In this document: piece by piece, positions 20,605-29,688 of the stretch
Layout: each line of letters starts with the position of its first letter
How positions within the stretch are numbered: position 1 is the first letter of the stretch
Assembly: GCA_009829735.1 (NCBI GenBank)
Contig: CM020618.1
Coordinates: 30,604,894 to 30,668,893 of the forward strand
Direction: 5' to 3'
Source of the DNA: Pyropia yezoensis
Taxonomy: Eukaryota; Rhodophyta; Bangiophyceae; Bangiales; Bangiaceae
DNA: 64,000 bases
Position numbers and translations under genes: made by a program
Notes under the pieces: model-generated
What the model was told of the DNA's origin: nothing
Database searches by the model: none
Seen by the model: only the letters and a program-made list of their open reading frames with translations

Positions 20605-22068
20605 ATGGCTCCCTCGTCGGCCTTTGTGGCTGGCCCCGCCCTGCCCCTGCGGCGGGCCCCGGGCGTGTCCGCCACGTCTGTGGCTCCCCGCCGCGCGGCC
20701 GGGGTGGCTGCCCCGCGCATGATGGCGGACAAGAAGGACGGCCTCTTTGGCGTTAAAATGCCGTCGATGCCTTTTGGTGGTAACAAGAAGAAGGCGGCCG
20801 ACAAGGCCGAAACGGCGGCGAAGAAGACTAAGGTGGCTGTGAACCAGTTCCAGGCCAACGCGGCCACTGCTGCTAAGAAAACGGCAGAAGCGCCTAAGAA
20901 GGCAGCGGCTGTGCCCAAGAAGGCTGTCGAGGAGGCCTTTATGGCCCTGCAGCCGGGTGACGCTGGCTACGTTGAGCCCAAGGCTAAGAGCGCTGCGGTG
21001 CAGGCCGTGTCCAGCGCCAAGAGCGCCGCGAGCGACGTTGGGTCGGCCGCCAAGAGCGCGGCGAAGGATGCGGGTGCGGCGGTCAAGGCCGCGACGCCTT
21101 CCAACGTCAAGAAGGCTGCGGGTAAGGCAGTAGACGCAGTGGAGGATGCGGTTGACGATGCGGTTGAAGCAGCCAAGAAGCCGGCCAAGCGGGGGGCTGC
21201 CCTGCTGAAGGAGGATTTTCTGAGGTCTGCGCCGGAGCGGATTGGCGTTGGGCGTCAGGACCAGACAGCAGTCGCGCCGCCCACCTATGGTGAACCAGGG
21301 TACGTTTTGTGTTGGCGGAGGGGATTGAATTTGGGTGCATGGGTGGAGTGGGGGTCTGGTGTGGAGGGTTGGGGGCGGAGTGGCTGGGTTGACGGAGGCG
21401 AGCTGTGTCTGGGATATCGTGGCGAGGCAGAGATACCGCGCAGTTGGTGGGGCGCATGGCGGGTCAATGCTATGCCTGATCGCTTGCCAAAGTGGTGTCC
21501 AGACAAGCCGGCCACTCGCCATCATGTGAGAGTGCAGGTCTCACCCCACATGGGGTTTTGTTGGCTAGCGACGTGCACTCGCACGTTATTCGGTGCGATC
21601 TACGTCTGCTCGCGAGCATGGACACCGCGCTCTTGTCCTGGGTACCGTTCGCGGCTCTTGCCGGCCTTCTGACATGTGTTTCTTCGGTTGGGGTCTCTCT
21701 TTTCGCTGGTGCTCTCTTGTTGTTCCCTCCAACCCATCATCGCGCACCTCTCGTCTTGATCTTTGTTTTCCCTCAGGTACAAGTACACGGCTTATGAGAC
21801 GGCCAAGCAGTCGACGCTGGGCATCTCATCCTTTGCTGATGATGCCAACGCGGCAGCCAAGGTTGGTGGCATGGCCGCACTGAAGAAGGCCGCTTTGGAG
21901 GCCAAGAAGGGCGCCACCGCTGCTCAGCTGAAGGCCAAGGCCCTGCAGATGGAGAAGGCCGTCCTGAAGGCAGCTGCGAATGAGGAGAAGAAGGATGTGC
22001 TCCCCAGCTACCTGCTGCCGCTGCCTGAGGACACGCCGCGCAAGTACGGTACCTGGAAGAACTACTAA
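20605..22068 (+). CDS. plastid-targeted Lys/Ala-rich helical protein
   Basis: Two exons: 20605-21299 and 21777-22068, with a 477-base intron (GTACGT donor, CCCTCAG acceptor); 328 aa. The N-terminus (MAPSSAFVAGPALP...) is a red-algal style transit peptide, with a likely cleavage near AAPRMMA. Residues ~65-230 are made of AAK/SAA/KSA repeats that read as amphipathic helix, reminiscent of LEA- or H1-like low-complexity proteins. After the join comes a more specific C-terminus: PTYGEPGYKYTAYETAKQ, GISSFADDANAAAKVGG and a KYGTWKNY end. I recognise no family. A structural or linker role on the thylakoid is a guess only. The joined frame and codon use support a real gene. Confidence 0.78.
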
Positions 22069-22776
22069 AGCTGACGGTCGATTGAGCTAGCGGGGCGCAA
22101 CTACCATCGCCTTGCCGAGTTCTCCCCCTGTTTAAGTAGTGGTTCCTCGGGATCCTTGCGGTGCCGCCATTTGGAGGTATGATGCTGGCCGGCAGGGCTT
22201 GTGTGATTCCTGTGGGGGACGACGATTGCGCGATGTACGTGTGGGTGATGGGCTTCCTGCATGAGATGATCTGGTGTGTGAGCCCCGGGATCATTCCCTC
22301 GTTTTTCCTTCCAAGCATGTTTGTTTATCCTGTGAGAAATGCCTGCATTGACCTGCCTGGGGGTGGACCTGGTGTTCTGTGGCCTTAGATGGCGACGAGC
22401 TCCGAGGCGTGCACGGCCATCTCTGCCAGCTCGGACGCCTTTCATGTGCATCAGCCCTGCTCACCTTTGTCGTGTCGGACTATCCGCCCATTTCAGCGCC
22501 CTGGCGTCAAGGCCGCTCCTCCCCTCGATGGAGAGTCTGAACGACAACATCCAATGACCGTGCGACTGCCCTTCTCCAGCTCGCCATCCCTGGGTCAAAC
22601 CGTTACAAGAGTACATGGTGACTGAGCACCATGTGTTGCGCGTTTTCTACACGTCGACCTTGTGTCGACCCATCGACGATGGCCCTCCGCCCGCTCTTGA
22701 ATCGCCGTTCTCATCCTTCCACTCGGCGTCTGATGACGTCCACCACACCCTGCTGTCTACTTCCTCCTCGCCTTCG
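22069..22776. other. 3' flanks of convergent genes
   Basis: Lies between the plastid gene ending at 22068 (+) and the lumen protein ending at 22777 (-). Only untranslated sequence is expected; nothing else was recognised. Confidence 0.45.
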
Positions 22777-23229
22777 TCACAGCTGCTCCGCCGTTGTGGC
22801 GCACTCGTCCTTGCACTCCACCACACACACAGAGCGCTCCTTGGCCCCCCCCCCGTCGCGAGGTGGTGCCATGCAACGGGAAAGGCAGGAGCTGAGACAC
22901 CGGCGGTAACCGCCATCCCGTTTGGTTCCCTTGGCAGACCCTGGCCAGGAGATGGCTGCCGCAGGCGGCGCAGGCAGCAGCGCCGCCGCCGCCACCGATG
23001 ACGCGGCCAGCGCCAGCAGGTGCCGCCGAGTGGCAACCGCCGCAGCCGCGGCGGGCGACACGCTGGCAGGGGGAGGGGGGGGCGGCTGCGCGGGAGGGGG
23101 GACCACCACCGCCGACAGGATGGCCGCTACCGCCGACGCTAGGGGGGGGGGAACATGGAAGCCGGGCCGCCCGCGCTGGGGCGGAGAGGAAGAGGTGACG
23201 GCCAGGGGGTGGAGCAGCCGCTCCGCCAT
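22777..23229 (-). CDS. small thylakoid-lumen-type Cys protein with Tat signal
   Basis: Single exon, 150 aa. After an N-terminal transit region comes ATRRHLLALAASSVAAAALL..AAAISWPG: a twin arginine, a hydrophobic core and an Ala-x-Ala cleavage site, the usual second signal of a protein exported to the thylakoid lumen by the Tat route. The mature part is only ~55 residues with six cysteines spaced in CxxxC pairs (RRCLSSCLSRCMAP and RSVCVVECKDECATTAEQL). I have a sense of having seen a similar conserved plant and algal lumen protein but cannot name it. Paired cysteines could form disulfides or bind a metal. The ATG at 23229 is the first in frame. Confidence 0.68.
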   Translation of the reverse strand: MAERLLHPLAVTSSSPPQRGRPGFHVPPPLASAVAAILSAVVVPPPAQPPPPPPASVSPAAAAAVATRRHLLALAASSVAAAALLPAPPAAAISWPGSAKGTKRDGGYRRCLSSCLSRCMAPPRDGGGAKERSVCVVECKDECATTAEQL

Positions 23230-23379
23230 AACAGGAGCCGCGATGGAAGCGGGAGAGACAGAAGTAGGGCGGGTGGGGATAGCGGGCACGGGCAGGCCGC
23301 GGCGGCAGCAGACCAACAGCAGGGGGCGCGAGTGGAGGACGGGTTTCCAGGTGCTGGTGTCGCGGGTCTGGCCAGCAGC

Positions 23380-23555
23380 CAGCAGCGGGGTCGTCAAGTT
23401 CACAATCCGGCCCAGCCAAGGAGTGTGGCGGTGCCGGCCTGCTATTTACGACGGGCGCCCGGCAGCAGGGTTGCCAAGTTCCGAATCTGGCCCAGCCACG
23501 GAGTGCGGCGGCGCCGGCCTACTATGACGGGCGCCGGCCTACTATGACGGGCGCC
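23380..23555. repeat. nested tandem repeats (about 81 bp, then 20 bp)
   Basis: An ~81-bp unit starting near 23383 recurs from 23464 with mismatches. Its end is then amplified as an exact 20-bp unit (GCGCCGGCCTACTATGACGG) at 23511-23530 and 23531-23550. It lies just upstream of the lumen-protein gene. Confidence 0.8.
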
Positions 23556-24610
23556 GCCGGCGTCGGCCAGAGGTTGCGGCGGACGTAAGCAGGCCCACCG
23601 AGACGTCTGCGGCCACCACGAGCGGGGTCGCATCCGCGTGTCAGGCACTTGGGCACCCGCCGACCTGCGAGCTCGGTCGATGGGTCTGAGTCAGATCTGT
23701 CCGCGGAGAATGTTTGGAAACAGAGGGTCACCCAGCGCAGCACTGCTTATCGCCTGTCAAACTTTTCTTGCTTTTTTGGGAAATTCTCGAGCAAAAATCT
23801 ACATAAATCCTGCATCGACCCCCCTCAAGGCATCATATGCTTTTCCCCCCGTTTCTTGCTTTCTGCCTATAACACCTCGGGCGATTGGTGGTCGCCAGCT
23901 TCCTTGGCATGACCGGAAGCGCACGGGGCAGGAGAGCACTCTCGTGAAGCGCAAAGAAGCGAAGGACCATCGCTACGCTTGGGAGCAATGTTTATACAAA
24001 CGCGTTTAAAAACCGTGCAATCCCTCGCACTGGTGAAGCAAAAACCTGCGCGACGACTATTTTCGAGGGTCTGCACGGAGAAATCTCTCCGCCCCGCTCG
24101 ACATCTACGGCGTGAATTCTGACCAATGGAACGCTACATCCGGCAAACAGCAGCGCCACCGCTGTTATCATTGATTGACAAAACACCGACAGCGGCCGTC
24201 GTGTCGGACATCGTGGGGGAGATTCTTTGACCTCAGCCCATCCAATCGATCAGAGCGGCAAAATCGTGCTCCAGCCGTTCATTTTTGTGCTCGAGCAGGG
24301 CAATAATTTGCAGAACGAAGCAAGAGATCTGGCCAAAATCGGGCTTGTAGCTTGACAGGGGATTAGCAGTGCTGCGCATGGCTGCCATCCCGTTGGTTTG
24401 CACTTCTTTCCAGATATTTATCAAGGTTTGAGCACGTGTCTACGTACCATCTGGATGTATGTACGTACAGTACATATGTAGTAAATACACTATACTTTTG
24501 AGTCGACGGCGTCAAGACGCGACCTTTTCAAGAAGAATCAAGGTCTCTTCAAGCCCCTCCGGCGGAAAACGCGTAAAACATGGATGGCCACAATAAAATC
24601 GATGCTTTAA
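23556..24610. other. AT-richer island, possible decayed element
   Basis: GC drops sharply here. On the minus strand short frames look protein-like, for example 24424-24233 with PLSSYKPDFGQISCFVLQ and LEHKNERLEHDFAALIDWMG. They have no start codon and no family I know. TACGTACAGTACAT-type palindromic sequence lies at about 24460. It is probably an old transposon or gene relic. Confidence 0.3.
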
Positions 24611-26500
24611 ATGGGAGCCCCCCCCCGGTCACCGGGGCTGAAAGCGGACCTGTCCACAAGTCCAGGGAAAGAACGAATGAGAGATTTTAAGGAGTGGCAT
24701 TACAATCGCGCCCGCCTGCACAGGCAGCTGCCGCACCGACACCTCTGCCGCCGCCGCCGCCACACCATCACCGCCGCCACCACTGTCGCCGCGGCCGCCG
24801 TCGACCCCGGTGGTGGCCGTGGGGACGTGGATGCCGAGCGCGGCCACCCTCCCTCGGCCATCCGCGCCTGCGCCTCGCAGAGCGGAGGCGAGTGGCCGCT
24901 GTCAGGGGTGGGGCGGCAGCTGGCGGCAGGGGGCGCTCCAGGCCCTCGGAGGGGGGGGGCGGCTGCTGACCGTACATACCTCGTCGCGCGGCGGGGAGCC
25001 CTGCCGCGCCTCCCTCTTTTTTGGTTGTCTCCCAAAGGAAGCGACCGCCACTTGGGCGTCACTATCGAAAACTATCTGATTGTGGTTCTGGCCGTTCGAG
25101 CGTCGCCGAACAACGGTGACGCCTCGTCGGTCAGGTCCGACACTGGGGCGGGTGCCTCGTGGGCGGGAAGGGCGGCCGCCGCGACGGCGCTGGAGGCGGC
25201 AGCCCGCACAGCGCCACCCCCACCCCCCAGGGAGCCCCCATCACCAGATCCCTATGCGGCGGTCGGTGCGGCCAGCCGCAACACGAGTCGGCGGCCGCTT
25301 GCCACCCGGCAGCTGTTGACCCCCCCCACGACCACAGCCGCCCCCTTCAGCAGCGGCCTCCCGCCCCCGCCGCCTACAAACATCCCCCCTGGCGGCAACC
25401 GACCCCCCCCAGACAGCGGCCGCCAACCCCCCGCCCCCGACCACCAGCGACCGCCCGTAGCAGCAGCCACGCCCTCCCCGGCACAACCACAAACCAAACG
25501 CCTCCAGCCGCCCGCAGCCTCCGCCCCGCCCCAGGAAACCACCTGCCCCCCACCCCTAGTCGATAATGGGCGGAGTGCCCACTCCCGGCAACGGCCACTA
25601 ACCCCTGGGCAGCAGCAGATCCCCCCCCGGCTGCAGCGGCCCAGTCCAGCCAGCGGCGCCTGCCCCCCGCCCGGCCGTGGCCGCCCCCTCCCCGACAGCA
25701 GCCGGGCTCTCACCCTGGCCGAAACCCCAGCAGCCGCCCCCTCCGCGGCCGCAGCCGCCCCCTCCCAGCCGCAGCCGCCCCCCTTCTGGCCGCAGCCACC
25801 CGCTCCCCGGCAGCGGCCACCCGCGCCCCGCCGCCGCCGCCGCCAGTACAAGACCCCTTTCCGTTAGCGGCCGCCCCCCGCCCGGCCGCATCCGCAGCCC
25901 CCCCAGCGGCAGCCGCCCACCTCGCTTGGTAACGGCCGCCGCCCTCCCGGCCGCAGCGGCACCCACGCCCCGGCCACTGCCACCCTTTCCCCGGCAGCGG
26001 CCGGTCGCCCCCGGCCCCCAGCCGGCAACGACCTCCCCCCTCCCGAGCAGCCGTCCCCGTCCCAGCCGCAGCCTCCGTACCCCCGGCCGCAGCCGCCGCC
26101 CTCTCGCCCGCAGCCGCCCCCCCCACCCAGCGGCGGCCGCCCCATGCCTGGCCGCAGGCGCCGCCTGCCCAGGCAGCAGCCGCCCCCCCCTATGCTGCAG
26201 CCACCCCCCCCGGGGTCGGACGGGCGCGTCGTCGCCGATGCGGGCGGCGTCGTCTCGGGGGCCGGCGGCAGTGCGACGGAGATGGCCGGCGTCGTCAGGG
26301 GGCGGGTATTAACTGTAGGCACCACAGGCGGGCGACCCCCCGCGGCCCCATTCCTGCCTCCCCACTCCGACGAGTCCGCCGGGCCTCCCCAAGCGGTGAG
26401 CACACCACGAGGCTGCCCCGACAAGGCGCTGGACAGCACCGACGGGTCCCGCATCATGCCACCCGAGCCAAACCGATTCAACGTGGCGCTTTCCCGTTTT
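24611..26500. repeat. Pro/Gln-coding low-complexity tract
   Basis: From about 25.2 to 26.2 kb the sequence is a drifted GCAGCGGCCGCCCCC-like repeat giving proline-rich frames on + and Gly-rich frames on -. No domain occurs in either strand, so I do not call a gene. Confidence 0.5.
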
Positions 26501-26599
26501 TAATACGTCTCTTAACTAAGTGATGAGTTAGCCCTGTTCCCCCCCCCCTGCTTTCTTCCCACTGCCCCTTGCCCTGTTCGTTACATAATTATTTACCCC

Positions 26600-26960
26600 C
26601 GCCACGCCATGGAGCAGCCACAGTAGGACTGGCTCTGCGCGACGGCCCGTCAGTCGCGACGGACGCTGCCACTGGTGGCGCCACTGCTGTCGCTGCAACT
26701 GCAGACTTCCTCGCCGCCGCCCTAGACGCCGACGCTCCCACTCTGATAGTAGTACGCACAAAGTATGGGGGGGGGTCGGTGCGACGCTGAAGAACACTAG
26801 TGCCGAGATTGCTACGGCCGCTGGCTCTGTCGCCCTTTGCTACAGTGCCCAGGGTGGCAGCCGACCCATCGCCGCCTTCAACATCGCCCTGGGCGGCAAG
26901 AAGGTCAGCAACGAGAGTGCGATGACCGAGCAGGTTTGGAGGGCAGTGCATGGGCGACCA
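26600..26960 (+). pseudogene. host gene fragment with a frame break
   Basis: Two protein-like segments follow each other in different frames: LRDGPSVATDAATGG...LIVVRTKYGGG, then ATLKNTSAEIATAAG...FNIALGGKKVSNESAMTEQ. The switch lies at the G-run near 26766-26775, so a homopolymer indel (real or a sequencing error) is the simplest cause. The family is not recognised, and no start or stop of a complete gene is visible. Confidence 0.33.
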
Positions 26961-27001
26961 AGTGAGGGGCGCGCTCCACGGCGTCGCGTCAGGCAAGGAA
27001 G

Positions 27002-27039
27002 TAGATTAAACTATTAATCAATATTAATAGTTTAATCTA
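27002..27039. repeat. perfect 17-bp AT-rich inverted repeat
   Basis: The left arm TAGATTAAACTATTAAT (27002-27018) and its exact reverse complement (27023-27039) flank CAAT. A partial third copy (GGTTTAATCTATC) follows. It is striking in this GC-rich setting and may mark a MITE or element end. Confidence 0.93.
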
Positions 27040-27384
27040 TGGTTTAATCTATCTGGGATGAAAAAAAAATCCATCCATGGTTTAAAATGCATCAAGCAAC
27101 AAGGGGCACAGCGCAGGTGGTCACAAATTCGGATAAGAGCGAACCCACCGTCGACGTCTCAATTCATTTCAGATTTGCTAACTGAACTTTCAAAGCGGCC
27201 TCTGATTGGCTGGCGCTCCTTTCCGACCCCGTTCCGACCACGCCCGACCGAGCAGGCCTAAAACGCCCGTGGAGTTAGGTAGATCGGTGCTGACACGCTG
27301 TCATGAAATAGGGGCGAATTGTCTGGCGATCGCTGGGTGGAGGCGTTCCGAGGATCGCTATATTTGCAATGTGGGTGTGACGGA

Positions 27385-27680
27385 TCAGTCAATCCCCAGG
27401 CCAACCCGGCGGAAGTCGGTCGGCATGGCGGCAAACATGCAGTCAATGTCGTGGAAACGCGACCGAATCAGGTCATCTGGAACAATCATGTCTGTTTTGG
27501 ACCCGCCACGTATACTTCCGTGTACAAATGGTTCGATTGTTTCACTGCCAGCCACTTTGGGCCGCCACCACGAGCTGTATGCGGCGAACGACAGCCGCGG
27601 ATTCGACGGGCCTCGCCCGTCCGTGTCTGACCTTTTTTCAGGGGCTGGAAGGTGCCCATCACGTACCGCGTGTCTCTTCG
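27385..27680 (-). other. open minus-strand frame of ~98 codons, no early start codon
   Basis: Reading down from about 27680 to a TGA at 27387-27385 the minus strand stays open and looks protein-like: FAAYSSWWRPKVAGSE, EPFVHGSIRGGSKTDMIVP, and SRFHDIDCMFAAMPTDFRRV. The only ATGs lie late in the frame. It could be a last exon or a fragment of a mobile element; I do not recognise it. Confidence 0.3.
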
Positions 27681-28428
27681 CAGGGGGGGCTCGTTGCCAA
27701 ACAGTTGACAGGTCCTGCGTGTGGGGGGAGGGGGGCCCAGCCGGATGAGGTGGCGTGGGAAGGGCGTGTTCGACTACTCACGTCGCGGGGATGCTGTGAG
27801 CACACCCCCCCGTGGCGGATGGTCGCTTCCTTTGAGGGTGGCACATGACCATCCATTGACACACCCCACTGGCGGCCGACGCGAGCGCGCGCGCCTCGAC
27901 GCGCGCCCACGTCGACCCTGCGCCCCCCCACTCCCCCACCCCTCCCAGGCGTTCGGAACGGCATTGGTGTCTGCTGCTCCTGAGAAGCGCCACGTGAGTG
28001 GCGCGGCGTTGGGATAGGGTGACCCTTGTGCGAGGATCACACGGAAAAAGCCGTGGCAGGGGGGCACGCTCTCTTTTTTGGGGCCACGCGGACCGCGCGT
28101 GAGGCTCCCGCGCGAGCGCCGCGCGGGGGACGACGCGAACCCCGTCGGTGGACACCCCCCCCGTGTGGCTGATGAGTGGGGCCACCGCGCTGTTCAGGTG
28201 GCGTGAGCCCCCCTCTGTGCACCAGTCGACTGTCCACGCCGCAAAATTGGTGATCGGGGCGCCACCCGAGCTCTGGGGCGCGCCCTTGCGCGAGGGGACG
28301 CGTAGGGGAACGCCACGGCGTGTGTTTATTGGTGTCCTTGGGCACAAAAGCCCGAAGGGGGGGGCGGCGCCGTGTGCCACCTCCCCTTTGCTGTGGTCCC
28401 ATCTTCAGGCGTCCAAGGTGCCGTTCTG

Positions 28429-28612
28429 CGCCAGCGTGGGGCGGCCCGTCGTGGGTGGGTGCTGTGCGCCCCCCCCCTGTCGACGACCCATCTGGACGGG
28501 AATCACTTGCGCGCGCGCGCGCCAGCGTGGGGCGGCCCGTCGTGGGTGGGTGCTGTGCGCCCCCCCCCTGTCGACGACCCATCTGGACGGGTATCACTTG
28601 CGCGCGCGCGCG
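28429..28612. repeat. 91-bp tandem duplication ending in a CG microsatellite
   Basis: Two near-identical 91-bp copies (about 28431 and 28522), each ending in ATCACTT(GC)n. They differ at roughly one base. Confidence 0.92.
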
Positions 28613-28821
28613 CTTTCCTCGCCGCACCGTCGTCGCACCGTCGTCGTCTTCGCGCCTTGGTCCCCCCCACCCCTCTTCCTTTACCACTTGCGGGCACCTT
28701 CGCTTCATTTGCGCGCCCTCCTTGGCATTGGTTTGGGCGCGCTTTCCCTCTCCCCCTCCTCATCACCATCACGGGAAGACTGCCCCGTCAACTGTGAGCC
28801 TCATCCCTCGACGCAGCTGCC

Positions 28822-29688
28822 ATGGACGGGCGCGGCGGGCTGCCGCCGCGGGGAGCCCCCCCCCCCCGCCCTTTCCGGCACGGACCGCCTGAACAGGTGG
28901 GCGGTGGGTACGGGCCGCCGCGGGGGGGCGGTGGGTACAGCGACGGCCCGCCGCGGGGCGGGGGTGGGTACGGCGACGGGCCGCCGCGTGGTGGCCGCGG
29001 CGATTGGGAAGGCCCCTCGCAGCGGGGCGGCTACGGCAGCCGGGACGCCGCCCCGTCGTACAACCAGGCGCCCTTGTACGGCCCACCGCGGCGCGCGGCA
29101 GACTGGGAGGGCCCGTCGCCGCAGCGCCAAGGGGGGGGCCATTGGAAGCCGTCGTCCCCATCCACCCAGGACGGCCGATGGCAAGGAGCTGCACCAGTAC
29201 TTCAGCAGCAGCGGGGCGGCTACCCGACAACCCAACAGCCGGCTCATCTACCCCATCCCCCTCCACACCAGCCGACCCCTCCCTCGCACGTCACACCCTG
29301 CCCACCTACCTGCCCGTGCCCATCCTGCCCATACACATCAAGACCGTCAGGCCCATCAACGTCAACGCCACGGGCACCCCCCAAGCTGGTGACGCCTACC
29401 AAGTACCGGGACCAGTGGGGGCGACCCACCCTCAAGAGCAAGCTCAAGCGCATCCGGGAGGCCGAGCGGCTGGCGCTCCAGATTGCCTTCTTCCAACCAC
29501 CTCAAGACTCATCGGGTACGAGCCCAAGCGCAACGACTTCAACATGTCAAGCAGCTCCTCCGCCGGCGGCGACCCTGCCATCGTCGCCGCAACGGCCGCC
29601 TTCAACGCAGCCAACGAGCGCGCCCGTCGGGTCGGGGAGGCCGCCGGACGCTCCGCGCGAGCAGCCGTCGGCAACGGCAAGCGAGTGA
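28822..29688 (+). CDS. Gly-rich RGG-repeat protein, incomplete model
   Basis: From ATG 28822 the frame gives an RGG-type domain: about four GPPRGGGGY(S/G)DGPP units, then RGGYGSRDAAPSYN and GPPRRAADWEGPSPQ. Repeats like these are typical of RNA-binding, phase-separating proteins. After residue ~115 the protein-like sequence seems to move between frames (see findings) until about 29543, where the SANT-like ORF starts. The stated end is the first stop in the starting frame and is probably not the true end. TKYRDQWGRPTLKSKLKRIREAERLAL near 29398-29478 is a basic helical segment in this frame. It may be a host gene next to or interrupted by the PIF element. Confidence 0.4.
   Translation: MDGRGGLPPRGAPPPRPFRHGPPEQVGGGYGPPRGGGGYSDGPPRGGGGYGDGPPRGGRGDWEGPSQRGGYGSRDAAPSYNQAPLYGPPRRAADWEGPSPQRQGGGHWKPSSPSTQDGRWQGAAPVLQQQRGGYPTTQQPAHLPHPPPHQPTPPSHVTPCPPTCPCPSCPYTSRPSGPSTSTPRAPPKLVTPTKYRDQWGRPTLKSKLKRIREAERLALQIAFFQPPQDSSGTSPSATTSTCQAAPPPAATLPSSPQRPPSTQPTSAPVGSGRPPDAPREQPSATASE

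Noticed and set aside
24611-25867. 418-codon Pro-rich + strand frame
   Set aside because: Low complexity in all frames, no domain, and no sensible start; better explained as drifted triplet repeat.
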